Positions 55,421 through 64,000 of a stretch of 64,000 nt of DNA are shown in pieces. The notes beneath the pieces are model-generated. The model did not search any database. It saw nothing but the letters and a program-made list of their open reading frames with translations, and was not told where the DNA came from. A program made the translations under genes and the position numbers. This DNA is from Microvirga thermotolerans (GTDB lineage Bacteria > Pseudomonadota > Alphaproteobacteria > Rhizobiales > Beijerinckiaceae): contig NZ_CP045423.1 in the NCBI RefSeq assembly GCF_009363855.1, positions 2,634,001 through 2,698,000 on the forward strand, written 5' to 3'. Positions within the stretch are counted from its first letter, which is position 1, and each line of letters starts with the position of its first letter.

Positions 55421-55847
55421 ATCTACCGTTCCTGTTATCTAAATTCGACCAGAATCTAACGCTTATCTTCGGGCATTCGAGTTTATTTAAATCTGCCCGG
55501 AAGTACCATCGCCTGACATTGCGTTTGGAATTAAATATACTTCCATAAACCCACGTTCGATTAGTCACGCAGATCCGGTTTTTACACTGAAACTTTGCAG
55601 AATAGAGCTCTGAAAGGTCTTTCTTATTGCAGAAATTTGTAAAATACGGCTTTAGATATTCTATAGCATACTTCTCGACCTCTATAAGACGAGCGTAACG
55701 GAGAATCTTATCGAAAGGGGTGTTGAGAGCATCGCTCTCAATTTCGTATGTCTGCGCAAAGCTCGGCGATGCGGACAGGTACACAAAAGTTTGCATCATT
55801 AGGGCAGCGCAAGCCCATCGCCGTATACTCGCTGTTAAGCATCCCAT
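55386..55847 (-). CDS. Small secreted protein of unknown function
   Basis: Taking ATG 55847 as start, the protein has 153 residues with a signal peptide (ACAALMMQTFVYLSASPSFA). The mature part is basic with several cysteines and aromatics (YAIEYLKPYFTNFCNKKDL, WVYGSIFNSKRNVRRWYF). The frame is open up to 55952. It overlaps the start of the Hint gene by 35 bases on the same strand. Codon use is clearly more AT-rich than in neighbouring genes. No family is recognised. It could be a partner or immunity protein of the Hint protein, but this is a guess from position. Confidence 0.5.
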   Translation of the reverse strand: MGCLTASIRRWACAALMMQTFVYLSASPSFAQTYEIESDALNTPFDKILRYARLIEVEKYAIEYLKPYFTNFCNKKDLSELYSAKFQCKNRICVTNRTWVYGSIFNSKRNVRRWYFRADLNKLECPKISVRFWSNLDNRNGRYGQERTEQLVR

Positions 55848-56055
55848 TTCGCAGTCACGACCTGTCGTTACCGCAACCGATAATTCCAAGAAACTTATTA
55901 GCCACAACCCTCCGTTCATGGAGGCGCTCTTCGGCGACTGAGAGTTTTCCACAAATGCGAGAGGGCTGACGGGATCTACGATGAAGGGGATGCACGGTCG
56001 CGCCCCGTTTCATATCCGCCGTTCCGATCTTACGAATTCGAACAGCGCACTCATT

Positions 56056-56621
56056 TCAAGATTTATGCAACGCGCACACCCAATCGCTTGTGTGCATGAT
56101 GATGGGCAAGCCATCGCTCTTGGCACGTTCGGTCGCGATCGTCCCGTAAATGAACTGCTGTTTGCCGTCTTCCAGGAAGTAGAGAACGCTAAGGCCATAG
56201 GTGCTTTTCACGAAGCGCTTCTCTGCGCCGGCAGGGCCATCCTTCCACCCTAGAAAAACTTCGATGTCTCCGGTCTGGACGGGTGCACAACCCACATAGT
56301 AAAAGCCGCGCTTTAGATTAGGATCTTCCTTATCGGGATCGGTAAATCCGCTGTAGGCATTCGGATCGGTTCTGTGGTACGGCATCCGATGATGTAGGAC
56401 CCGACGCAGGCGGGCGGGAACAGCTCTGCGCTGCCCACATCCTCCCTGTATCTCGTCGGGCAATCTCTCGCGTCCTCCGCAGAAGCGGCCTCGGCCCCTG
56501 ATGAAACGGCCGCAGCCGTGACCAGAAATGAAGACAGCAAGAGAAGGGCGATCCCGTGCCGGGAGATCACGGGACCGGAACAGCGCAGGCTGATTGCCGG
56601 ACCTCGTTTGAACAGATTCAT
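56056..56621 (-). pseudogene. Frameshifted gene for a small secreted cysteine-containing protein
   Basis: From ATG 56621 a signal peptide (HGIALLLLSSFLVTAAAV) and a mature start ARDCPTRYREDVGSAELF are read up to VGSYIIGCRTT. There the sensible sequence passes to another frame, which continues DPNAYSGFTDPDKEDPNLKR, then GFYYVGCAPVQTGDIEVFLG and ends VCALHKS. The shift lies near 56375-56390. Joined, the protein would have about 188 residues. No family is recognised. It may be a decayed gene or a sequencing error; the nearby Hint gene shows the same kind of break. Confidence 0.6.
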
Positions 56622-56744
56622 GATGCAGCCGAAGCATAAGCGTGACTGCAACCGAGATTTTCACAGACTTTGGCAAATACAACTCTCCGCTCGGAGAGGA
56701 GATTCTTTCAACAGAACCTCTCCCCGAACGTGAGGCGCAGGCCC

Positions 56745-57446
56745 CTACCCCACCCGGTGCTGGCGGGCCGGCTCGTTTGCGGTGAGATCGGCAAGGACGG
56801 TCTCGCCGGCGACCGAGGTCTGGCCGAGGCCGACGAGGACCTGGGCGGTGAGGGGCACGTAGACGTCGAGGCGCGAGCCGAAGCGGATCAGGCCGAAGCG
56901 CTCGCCGGTGCTGAGCGAATCGCCTGTCTTGACGAAGGAGACGATGCGGCGGGCGACGAGGCCCGCGATCTGCACCACGCCGATGCGCGTCTCTCCGGTC
57001 TCGATGACGAGGGCGTTGCGCTCGTTGTCCTCGCTCGCCTTGTCGAGCTCCGCATTGAGGAAGAGGCCCGGGGTGTAGAGGATCTGCACGATGCGGCCCG
57101 TGACGGGCGAGCGGTTCACGTGGCAGTCGAACACGTTCATGAACACCGAGATGCGGGTCATCGGCTCGTGCGGCAGGTCGAGCTCCGCGGGCGGCACGGC
57201 GGTGGTGATGAGGCTCACGCGCCCGTCGGCGGGCGAGACCACCAGCCCCTCGCGGATCGGGGTCACGCGCGGCGGATCGCGGAAGAAGTAGCACACCCAG
57301 ACCGTGAGGATGGTGCCGATCCAGCCCAGCGGCGACCACAGCATGGCCAGCAGGATGGTCGCGATCAGCGCGATCAGGATGAAGGGATAGCCCTCCTTGT
57401 GGATCGGGACGAAGATGCGGCGCATCGATTCCAGAATGTCGGACAT
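56745..57446 (-). CDS. psd: Phosphatidylserine decarboxylase proenzyme (short type)
   Basis: A 233-residue proenzyme that makes phosphatidylethanolamine. A membrane hairpin lies at residues 20-55, followed by [10 protein letters not shown] and VVSPADGRV. The self-cleavage site that yields the pyruvoyl group is Gly190-Ser191 in [24 protein letters not shown] holds the conserved histidine. It is read from the same strand as the ABC exporter upstream and pssA downstream. Confidence 0.95.
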   Translation of the reverse strand: MSDILESMRRIFVPIHKEGYPFILIALIATILLAMLWSPLGWIGTILTVWVCYFFRDPPRVTPIREGLVVSPADGRVSLITTAVPPAELDLPHEPMTRISVFMNVFDCHVNRSPVTGRIVQILYTPGLFLNAELDKASEDNERNALVIETGETRIGVVQIAGLVARRIVSFVKTGDSLSTGERFGLIRFGSRLDVYVPLTAQVLVGLGQTSVAGETVLADLTANEPARQHRVG

Positions 57447-57498
57447 GCTCGGTCAGCCTCTTTGGACCACGAGGGGATGGCAGGGGCGGCGGGTTCCG

Positions 57499-59412
57499 TC
57501 AACCCGCCACGCTTTCCCGCTCGCGTTCCTCCTCCTCGGCGCGCTTGAGGGTCTCGCGGGCCTCCTCCGCCTCGCGCTGGCGGTTCCACATGGCGGCATA
57601 GACGCCGCCCTGCGCCAGGAGCCCGGCATGGGTGCCGCGCTCCACGATGCGCCCGTGGTCGAGGACGATGATCTCGTCCGCCCCGACGATGGTGGACAGG
57701 CGGTGCGCGATCACCAGGGTCGTGCGCCCGCGGCTCACCCGGTCGAGGGCATCCTGGATCTCCTTCTCGGTGAAGGAGTCGAGCGCGGAGGTCGCCTCGT
57801 CGAGGACGAGGATGGGCGGCCCCTTCAGAATGGTGCGGGCGATGGCGACGCGCTGCTTCTCGCCGCCCGAGAGCTTGAGCCCGCGCTCGCCCACCGGGGT
57901 GTCGTAGCCCTCCGGCAGGAGGCCGATGAAGCGGTCGATCTGCGCGAGGCGCGCGGCCTCCCTCACCTCCTCCGGCGTGGCGTCCCAGCGGCCGTACAGG
58001 ATGTTGTAGCCGATGGTGTCGTTGAACAGCACCGTGTCCTGCGGGACCATGCCGATGACCTTGCGCAGGGAGGCCTGCTGCACGTCGGCGATGTTCTGCC
58101 CGTCGATGAGGATGCGTCCGCTGGTGGGCTCGTAGAAGCGGAACAGCAGGCGCGAGATGGTGGACTTGCCCGCCCCTGAGGGCCCGACGATGGCGACCGT
58201 GTGCCCGGCGGGGACCTCGAAGCTCACGCCCTTCAGGATGGGCCGGTCCGGATTGTAGGCGAAGTGCACGTCCTCGAAGCGCACCACCCCCTGCGTCACG
58301 TGGAGCGGGCCGGCGCCCGGCCTGTCCTCGATCTCCGGGTTGCTGTCGAGGATCCGGAACATGTCGTCGATGTCGATGAGAGCCTGCTTGATCTCGCGGT
58401 AGAGCATGCCCATGAAGTTCAGCGGGATGTAGAGCTGCACCAGCATGGCGTTGACGAGCACGAAGCTGCCGATGGAGGTGCGCCCCGCCATGATGTCCCG
58501 CGCGGCGAGCACCATCACGATGGTCATGCCGATGGTGAAGATGACCGCCTGGCCCGCATTCAGCACCGCGAGCGAGGTGTAGGTCTGCGTCGAGGCCCTC
58601 TCGAAGCGCTCCATGGACTGGTCGTAGCGGATCGCCTCGCGCGCCTCGGCGCCGAAATACTTCACCGTCTCGTAGTTGAGGAGCGAATCGACCGCTTTGG
58701 TGTTGGCCTCGACGTCGGACTCGTTCATCCGCTTGCGGATGGAGATGCGCCACTGGGTCGCCTGATAGGTGTAGGCGAGGTAGATCACCACCATCACGAA
58801 CACGACCAGCGAGTAGAGCCAGTCGAACTCCCAGGCCAGGATGCCGAGCACCAGGGCGAATTCGACGATGGTCGGGATGAGGGTGAGCACGGCGAGCCGG
58901 GACAGTTCCTCGATGCCGTTGCGGCCGCGCTCCAGCACCCGGGTCAGGCCGCCGGTCTTGCGCTCCAGGTGGAAGCGCAGGGACAGGCGGTGCATGTGCT
59001 CGAAGGTCTGCATGGCGAGCTTGCGGACCGCATGCATGGCGACCTTGGCGAAGAGCCCGTCGCGCACCTGGGTCAGCACGGCCATGAGGATGCGGGCGAT
59101 GCCGTAGATCGCCGTCAGGAGAATCGGCGCGCGCCAGAGCCACGACCCGGTCGTCGCCAGGGCCTCGGTGGCCGACTGGCCGCTCCCGGACGTCACCGCC
59201 ACGAGGGCGTCGGTCGCCCATTTGAAGGCGAAGGGCGTGACCATGGTGGCGCCCTTGGCGATCAGGAGAAGGGCGAAGGCCATGAACACCCGCATCTGCA
59301 GGTCGCGACGGCCGTGGGGCCACAGATAGGGCCAGAGCCGTGTGACGGTGGTCATGAAGCCGGGCGTTGTTTTCGCGCCCCCGTGCTGGGGGGACGCCGA
59401 CGGGGAGGACAT
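57499..59412 (-). CDS. ABC exporter with fused membrane and ATPase domains (Atm1/MsbA-like)
   Basis: A 637-residue half-transporter. Six spans in the first 320 residues are followed by an ATPase with Walker A (GPSGAGKST), Q-loop, signature LSGGEKQRVAIARTI, Walker B (ILVLDEATSALD) and the H-loop in VIAHRLST. The segments ALLNYETVKYFG-like (SLLNYETVKYFGAEA) and NAGQAVIFTIG fit the Atm1/HMT1 branch that exports glutathione or sulfur compounds. The start is ATG 59412. It precedes psd by about 50 bases, a common order in this group. Confidence 0.92.
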   Translation of the reverse strand: MSSPSASPQHGGAKTTPGFMTTVTRLWPYLWPHGRRDLQMRVFMAFALLLIAKGATMVTPFAFKWATDALVAVTSGSGQSATEALATTGSWLWRAPILLTAIYGIARILMAVLTQVRDGLFAKVAMHAVRKLAMQTFEHMHRLSLRFHLERKTGGLTRVLERGRNGIEELSRLAVLTLIPTIVEFALVLGILAWEFDWLYSLVVFVMVVIYLAYTYQATQWRISIRKRMNESDVEANTKAVDSLLNYETVKYFGAEAREAIRYDQSMERFERASTQTYTSLAVLNAGQAVIFTIGMTIVMVLAARDIMAGRTSIGSFVLVNAMLVQLYIPLNFMGMLYREIKQALIDIDDMFRILDSNPEIEDRPGAGPLHVTQGVVRFEDVHFAYNPDRPILKGVSFEVPAGHTVAIVGPSGAGKSTISRLLFRFYEPTSGRILIDGQNIADVQQASLRKVIGMVPQDTVLFNDTIGYNILYGRWDATPEEVREAARLAQIDRFIGLLPEGYDTPVGERGLKLSGGEKQRVAIARTILKGPPILVLDEATSALDSFTEKEIQDALDRVSRGRTTLVIAHRLSTIVGADEIIVLDHGRIVERGTHAGLLAQGGVYAAMWNRQREAEEARETLKRAEEEERERESVAG

Positions 59413-59515
59413 TTTCCGAGAATCCGATGAAGCTGCCGATCTGCATATAAGGGATCGGCGAGACGAATTCACCCCGCCCGGAGCCCAGGCTCCCCGGGGG
59501 ATCGGCGCCGGTCCC

Positions 59516-60877
59516 TCAGTTCGTTTCCTTCGCCCGGTCCGCGGGCAGGACGAAGACCTGGCCGGGATAGATCAGGTCCGGATCGCGGATCTGCGTCTGG
59601 TTCGCGCCGTAGATGACCGTGTAGCGGATGCCCCGCCCGTAGATGCGCTGGCTGATCCGCCACAGGCTGTCTCCCCTGGAGACGATGGCGGTCTCGATGT
59701 TGGGCACGACGACGGTGCCCGGCGGCACGGCGGCTTCGGGCAGAGCGGAGGCCACGCGGCTGCCGGGCCCGGCGGGCGCGACCGCGGGAGCCTGGTCGGC
59801 GGACGGCCGCGCGGCTTGAGCGGGAGCGGTCTGGCCCTGGGCGGCCGGCGGGGCCTGACCCTGCGCGGTCTGGCCCTGCACCACCTGGGCCGGAGGAACG
59901 GCCTCGACGGGCACGTTGAAGGCGACCTCGGCACGGGACTTCACCTGCCCCGACACGGGGTCCACGTCGTCGAGCCGCACCCGGTAGTCGCCGGGCTTGA
60001 CCCCGCTCGCGATGGCGAAGGAGAGGCGGCCGTCCGTCCCCGCCCCGCCGGGCGCGACGAAGGTCTCGTTGAGATAGAGGCGCACGGTGGCGCCGGGCGC
60101 CGCCTGGCCGGACACGTAGAGACGGCCGGGCTCCGTCTCGACGCTCGTGATCTTGATCTCGGCCCGGGGCGCAGGCTGGGCCTGGGCCGGAGGAGCGGCG
60201 GCGGGAGGGGGTGCGGGCGGCGCGGCAGCCGCCTGCTTCTCCGGTTCGGCGAGCGCGGGCCGGGCGCCTGCCGCCTTGTCGCCCGCGTCCCTGGGAGCGG
60301 CGGGCGGCTCGGGATTGGACAGGAGCACCGTCGGCTTGTCGGGGGCCGCCAGGGCCACGAGCGGCCGGGTCGCGCCGTTGACGGCCACGGTCACGCTCTC
60401 CTTCGAGCGCTGGCGCGTGCCGTCGGGGGCGATGGACTGCAGGACGATCTGGTGCGAGCCGACCGGGAAAGGCGGCGGCGTGATCGCGAAGAGGCCGGAA
60501 GCGTCGGCCACGGCGCGGGCATGGACCTGGTCGCCGTCGAGGAGCTCGATGGTGGCGCCCGGGGCGGCCCGGCCTGCGATGACGCTGTCGCCGTTGGGCT
60601 CGACGCGGACGATGTCGAAGGACGGGGCCGGCGCCTCGGCCTGCCGGCCCTCCGCGGTCGCCTTGGCGGGAGCGGCCGGAGGCTGCGCCTGGGCCGGGCC
60701 CTCGGGCTTCGCTGCGGGCGCGGCGGCCTGCGGGACCGGTGCGGGGGACGGCCTGCCGCCCTCGGCGGTCCGCTCGCCTCCGCTCCAGTTCAGCACCCCG
60801 AGAAGCGCCACCACGACGGCGACGGCCGTCGCGCCGAGAACGGCGATCGTGCCCCTGCCCAGTTTATCGTCCGCCAT
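59516..60877 (-). CDS. Membrane-anchored LysM protein with Ala/Pro-rich linkers
   Basis: A 453-residue protein. One membrane span lies near residues 10-30 (GTIAVLGATAVAVVVALLGVL). Long Ala/Pro/Gln-rich stretches follow, with two Ig-like repeats of similar form (VIAGRAAPGATIELLDG and VSGQAAPGATVRLYLN). A C-terminal LysM domain (VSRGDSLWRISQRIYGRGIRYTVIYG, IRDPDLIYPGQVFVLP) would bind peptidoglycan. The start is ATG 60877; ATG 60901 adds eight residues. Its role at the cell wall is likely structural or regulatory. It diverges from the LOG gene. Confidence 0.88.
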   Translation of the reverse strand: MADDKLGRGTIAVLGATAVAVVVALLGVLNWSGGERTAEGGRPSPAPVPQAAAPAAKPEGPAQAQPPAAPAKATAEGRQAEAPAPSFDIVRVEPNGDSVIAGRAAPGATIELLDGDQVHARAVADASGLFAITPPPFPVGSHQIVLQSIAPDGTRQRSKESVTVAVNGATRPLVALAAPDKPTVLLSNPEPPAAPRDAGDKAAGARPALAEPEKQAAAAPPAPPPAAAPPAQAQPAPRAEIKITSVETEPGRLYVSGQAAPGATVRLYLNETFVAPGGAGTDGRLSFAIASGVKPGDYRVRLDDVDPVSGQVKSRAEVAFNVPVEAVPPAQVVQGQTAQGQAPPAAQGQTAPAQAARPSADQAPAVAPAGPGSRVASALPEAAVPPGTVVVPNIETAIVSRGDSLWRISQRIYGRGIRYTVIYGANQTQIRDPDLIYPGQVFVLPADRAKETN

Positions 60878-60958
60878 GATGCCTTTGTCTCGTTCCGGCA
60901 CTTTCGTGCATTAAAGCTGTTTATCTTTCAAAAGGCTACGGCCATAAGGAATATCATA

Positions 60959-61606
60959 ATGCCTTACGACTCAACGGGGACTAGCCCCCAATTTCCCGAT
61001 GTTGCTATGCCTGCGATCAAGTCCATTTGCGTTTACTGCGGCTCCGGTTTCGGAGACGACCCCGTTTTCGCTGAAAATGCGGCGGCATTAGGCCGCGCGA
61101 TGGCCGAGCGGGACATCGGCCTGGTCTATGGCGGCGGCAATGTCGGGCTCATGGGCACCATCGCCCAGTCCGTGCTGGATCATGGCGGCTACGTCACGGG
61201 CATCATTCCGGAATTCCTGAAATCCCGCGAGAAGCTCCTGGAGGCGGTGCAGGAGACCATCGTCGTCCCGGACATGCACACCCGCAAGCGCCTGATGTTC
61301 GAGAAGGCCGACGCCTTCGTCGCCCTGCCGGGCGGCATCGGCACCCTCGAGGAACTCGTGGAGCAGATGACCTGGGCCCAGCTCGGGCGGCACACCAAGC
61401 CGATCCTGATGCTCAACGTGAAGGGCTTCTGGCGCCCCCTGCTCAACCTGCTCGCCCACATGCGCAACGAGGGCTTCATCCGGCCCGGCCTGGAGCTCAA
61501 CTATCTCGTGGCCGAGCAGGTTCAGGACGTGATTCCGATGCTGGAAGCCTCCGCCCGCCGGGTCGGCGTGGTCGTCAACGCGGACGTGATCGAGCAGCAG
61601 TTCTGA
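60959..61606 (+). CDS. LOG-family protein (cytokinin riboside 5'-monophosphate phosphoribohydrolase-like)
   Basis: A 215-residue Rossmann-fold protein. The family motif PGGIGTLEELVE is present with the nucleotide part VYGGGNVGLMG. Members cleave the ribose-phosphate from cytokinin nucleotides or AMP. The start is ATG 60959 after AAGGA; ATG 61007 would give 199 residues, nearer the usual size. It diverges from the LysM gene, with 81 AT-richer bases between. Confidence 0.93.
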   Translation: MPYDSTGTSPQFPDVAMPAIKSICVYCGSGFGDDPVFAENAAALGRAMAERDIGLVYGGGNVGLMGTIAQSVLDHGGYVTGIIPEFLKSREKLLEAVQETIVVPDMHTRKRLMFEKADAFVALPGGIGTLEELVEQMTWAQLGRHTKPILMLNVKGFWRPLLNLLAHMRNEGFIRPGLELNYLVAEQVQDVIPMLEASARRVGVVVNADVIEQQF

Positions 61607-61620
61607 GGAGCCCGGCGCGG

Positions 61621-62739
61621 TCAGTTCGCGTTCGGCACCGGGATCAGCTCGGGAGCGATCACCCGCACGGCGTGCTTCTTGCCGTCGCTGAGCACGACCT
61701 CGCGCTTCGCGCCCTCGGTCTGGGCGATCACCCGCCCCGTCTCGATGGACTTGGGACCGATGCCGGCGGATTCCTTGCTCGCGGTGGGCGCGGAGGCGGC
61801 CGTCTCGGCGGCGGCCTTGGCCTCCTCGTCGGTCTTCTTCTCCGCCGCCTTGCGCGCCTGGACCACCTTCGGCCGCGACATCTCCTCCGCCTTCTCGGCG
61901 GTCACGATGATGTCGCCCTTGCGCTGCTCCAGCATGCTCTCGGCCCGGCGCAGGACCACGGCCCAGCTCTCGTTGTCCTTCTTGCAGGCGACGGCGGGAT
62001 CGAAGGACTTCCGGAACTTGAAGGCGCTCGGCAGGGAGGTGTAGGGCCTGTTGCCGACGACCGACACGGCCCGGTTGAGTCCGTCGTCTCCGCCGGGATA
62101 GGCGAAGGCGATGGTCTCTGTCCCCGGGCAGAGGGCCTGGCACATCTCGTTGGCGCCCTCCCGCCCGCCCGGCGAAACGCTCAGCGGGAAGAAGGACCCG
62201 TCGCCGGTCCGGACGCAGATGAGCTTGCGGCCGCCATAGGCCGGCTGGTCCTCGGTGATGATGGGCTGCCCCTCGGGCATGATCTGGGGCTGCGGCTGCC
62301 CCCGGGGCGGGCCGAAGAGGGATTCGAAGAAGCCGCGCGGCGGCTCCGCCGAGCAGGTCTGCTGGATCGCCGCCATGAGCTGGCGGCGGCGGAACTCGAA
62401 ATCGCCCGAATCGTAGCTCTGGGCCGACAGCCTGGCGAAGTTCGCCTCCATCTGCCGGATCCGCTGGGCGATGGCGCCGCACTCGGCGGGCGGCGGCCCG
62501 GCGAGGAAGCCGAGGGGACCGCGCTCGCAGCCGATGGAGCGGTAATAGTTCACCAGGCGCCCGATCTCGACGCGTATGTTCTCGGCCTCGCCCGAGGCGG
62601 TCCGCCCGCCGCTGCGTTCCAGGGCGGCCAGTTCGGCGCGGAAGCGCTGGCATTCGGCCGACTGGGCAAGCGCGGCCCCGCCTGCGGCGAGGAAGGCCGC
62701 CACGGCGACGAGGGAGCGGAGGAAGGATGTCTTTGCCAT
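61621..62739 (-). CDS. Secreted DUF2865-family protein
   Basis: A 372-residue protein. The signal peptide ends ALA (about residue 25). Mature features are SAECQRFRAELAALERSG, a helical part with YYRSIGCERGPLGFLAGPPPAEC, and a cysteine-containing core (CVRTGDGSFFPLSVSP, ANEMCQALCPGTETIAFAYPGG) characteristic of DUF2865. A charged Ala/Glu/Lys segment precedes the end. Its function is unknown; the family is confined mostly to this order. The start is ATG 62739. Confidence 0.85.
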   Translation of the reverse strand: MAKTSFLRSLVAVAAFLAAGGAALAQSAECQRFRAELAALERSGGRTASGEAENIRVEIGRLVNYYRSIGCERGPLGFLAGPPPAECGAIAQRIRQMEANFARLSAQSYDSGDFEFRRRQLMAAIQQTCSAEPPRGFFESLFGPPRGQPQPQIMPEGQPIITEDQPAYGGRKLICVRTGDGSFFPLSVSPGGREGANEMCQALCPGTETIAFAYPGGDDGLNRAVSVVGNRPYTSLPSAFKFRKSFDPAVACKKDNESWAVVLRRAESMLEQRKGDIIVTAEKAEEMSRPKVVQARKAAEKKTDEEAKAAAETAASAPTASKESAGIGPKSIETGRVIAQTEGAKREVVLSDGKKHAVRVIAPELIPVPNAN

Positions 62740-62908
62740 TGTCAGCGTCGCGAAACCGGTCTCGAACAAACGGCCCTCACCCGGAGGGCGGGCCACATGA
62801 CGTCGTGAAAAAGGCCCCAATGTGGTCGAAGCCTTGCCGAAGGCAGGGAAAAGGCCAACCATGGCCCCGGATCGGCAGAATCCCCGTCACACCGAGATCT
62901 GGGACAGC

Positions 62909-63289
62909 ATGTACTCTCATACGACGATCGGGGCAAATGACCTCGACCGGGCGAGGTCCTTCTACGACGCGGTGCTCGCCCCCCTCGGCCTGCGGGTGCG
63001 CTATTCCTCGCCGCAGATCCTGGGCTACGGCGCCGGCGGCAGGCCCCTCTTCCTGATCGTCCGGCCCTTCGACGGCGGCGCTCCCTCCCCGGGCAACGGG
63101 AACATGATCGCGTTCATGGCCGCGCGCCGGGCGCAGGTCGACGCCTGCCATGCGGCGGCCCTGGCGAACGGCGGCCTCGACGAGGGGCCGCCGGGGCTGC
63201 GGCCGCACTACCATCCCGACTATTACGGGGCCTATTTCCGGGATCTCGACGGCAACAAGCTCTGCGTGTGCTGCCACCGGCCGGAATGA
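62909..63289 (+). CDS. VOC-family (glyoxalase/dioxygenase-like) protein
   Basis: A 126-residue protein of the vicinal oxygen chelate fold. It starts MYSHTTIGANDLDRARSFYDAVLAPLG, with the first metal-side histidine, and ends GAYFRDLDGNKLCVCCH, with the second half motif. A single VOC module like this normally works as a dimer. Its substrate is unknown. The frame is open upstream to 62822, but the ATG at 62909 fits the fold. Confidence 0.9.
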   Translation: MYSHTTIGANDLDRARSFYDAVLAPLGLRVRYSSPQILGYGAGGRPLFLIVRPFDGGAPSPGNGNMIAFMAARRAQVDACHAAALANGGLDEGPPGLRPHYHPDYYGAYFRDLDGNKLCVCCHRPE

Positions 63290-63399
63290 CCCTCGTCAAA
63301 GCCGCCCGCGATCCCCACATAGCAGCTTGACCATGGCGCCGCCTCGGGAAGACCGGGCCGGCGCCCCGTGCCGGACCATGCCTCCAGGAGACCGATGAC

Positions 63400-63906
63400 A
63401 TGCTCGCCCGCCTTGCCCTGGCCGCCACCCTGATCCTGGGAACCGCCGCCGGCGCCGCGGCGCAGGAGCCGGACGTGATCTTCAAGAAGTCGACGGTCTG
63501 GCGCCCCCTCACCCCCAACGACAAGCTTGCGGTCTACGGCATCGACGACCCGGACATCGAGGGCGTGGCCTGCCACTACACCACGCCCGAGCGGGGCGGC
63601 CTCTCGGGCACCTTCGGCGTCGCGGAGGAGGTCTCCGACATCTCCCTGTCCTGCCGCCAGATCGGCCCGGTCCGCTTCAAGAAGAAGTTCTCGCAAGGGG
63701 ATGTGGTGTTCAGCGAGCGCCGGTCGCTGATCTTCAAGCGGATGCACATCGTCCGGGGCTGCGACGCCAAGCGCAACACCCTGGTCTACATGGTCTATTC
63801 GGACCGCCCCATCGAGGGCTCGCCCAAGAACTCGACCTCCAGCGTCCCGCTCATGCCCTGGGGGAACGAGCAGCCGCCGAAATGCGGGGAATGGCTGAAC
63901 GGATGA
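63400..63906 (+). CDS. creA: CreA-family periplasmic protein
   Basis: A 168-residue protein. The signal peptide ends AAA (about residue 21). The mature part has VYGIDDPDIEGVACHYTTPERGG, SDISLSCRQIGP and HIVRGCDAKRNTLVYMVYSDR, the core of the CreA family, including its conserved cysteines. Its function is unknown in spite of the family name. It starts 110 bases after the VOC gene on the same strand. Confidence 0.94.
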   Translation: MLARLALAATLILGTAAGAAAQEPDVIFKKSTVWRPLTPNDKLAVYGIDDPDIEGVACHYTTPERGGLSGTFGVAEEVSDISLSCRQIGPVRFKKKFSQGDVVFSERRSLIFKRMHIVRGCDAKRNTLVYMVYSDRPIEGSPKNSTSSVPLMPWGNEQPPKCGEWLNG

Positions 63907-63955
63907 AAGGCGGGAATGCCGGGGCGACCCTGAGGCCGCCCCGGGCTCGCACGGA

Positions 63956-64000
63956 TCAGTTCGTGCAGGTGATCGCGATCGGGCGCAATTCCTTCGTCTC
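63956..64000 (-). CDS. C-terminal end of a gene continuing beyond the window
   Basis: The minus strand reads ETKELRPIAITCTN and stops at 63956. The frame is open to the edge of the window. It converges with creA, with 49 bases between. The piece is too short for any family call. Confidence 0.4.
   Translation of the reverse strand, partial: ETKELRPIAITCTN

Noticed and set aside
55981-56253. Plus-strand 90-codon frame in the insert
   Set aside because: It lies opposite the coherent second half of the broken secreted-protein gene and has no family features.
59342-60958. N-terminal extension of the LOG protein frame back to 59342
   Set aside because: The extension is antisense to the LysM gene; AAGGA and ATG 60959 mark the real start.

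Overview
The window is high-GC DNA packed with genes on both strands. It looks like a chromosome segment of an alphaproteobacterium of the order Hyphomicrobiales, probably near Methylobacteriaceae (Microvirga-like). This rests on the aromatic pca/pob genes, the many Liv-, Dpp- and Ugp-type ABC importers, the psd/pssA lipid genes, a DUF6867 gene after livF, a DUF2865 protein, and two families of intergenic repeats of a kind common in this order. The genus is inference. No phage, transposase, CRISPR array or rRNA was seen.

Layout. 1-2.1 kb: end of a branched-chain amino-acid (Liv) importer operon with its binding protein. 2.1-5.5 kb: a second-type methionyl-tRNA synthetase behind a putative attenuator (7-codon leader peptide, terminator, competing pairing), then an XRE-cupin regulator with a palindromic operator over its start codon, and a GNAT acetyltransferase. 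5.6-9.2 kb: Dpp-type binding protein and two permeases without ATPases. 9.2-14.2 kb: LLM oxidoreductase, secreted hypothetical protein, amidase, TetR regulator diverging from a glutathione transferase. 14.2-27.8 kb: a 4-hydroxybenzoate/protocatechuate island. pobA and pobR diverge. A minus-strand operon runs binding protein-livHMGF-pcaDCHGIJ and ends in a decayed pcaF remnant, followed by pcaB. A divergent IclR regulator with a clear operator sits at its head.

27.9-35.4 kb: purU, then a minus-strand set gdpd-ugpE-ugpA-ugpB-glycerol-1-phosphate dehydrogenase facing a SorC-type regulator across a perfect inverted repeat. This set could import and use glycerophosphodiesters. 35.6-42.1 kb: small membrane protein, ABC-2 exporter pair, outer-membrane-like protein, large periplasmic arylsulfatase, tRNA-Ser(GCT). 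42.3-45.6 kb: glycosyltransferase, beta-class GST, EEP-family hydrolase and two small membrane proteins. 45.7-48.8 kb: copper module copA-cueR with a textbook CueR promoter. 49-52.4 kb: L,D-transpeptidase lipoprotein, phosphoesterase, PilZ protein, tRNA-Phe(GAA), GFA-family protein, yacG.

52.4-64 kb: maf, pssA, psd, an exporter ABC protein, a LysM protein, a LOG protein, a DUF2865 protein, a VOC protein, creA and the tail of one more gene. pssA and psd, usually neighbours in this group, are split by about 2.7 kb of partly AT-richer DNA. That insert holds a Hint-domain protein and two secreted proteins of unknown function. Two of its three genes carry an apparent frameshift.

How the genes work together. 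The aromatic island forms a complete uptake-to-ketoadipate route: a Liv-type importer, PobA giving protocatechuate, then PcaHG, PcaB, PcaC, PcaD and PcaIJ. The final thiolase must be supplied elsewhere because pcaF here is only a remnant.
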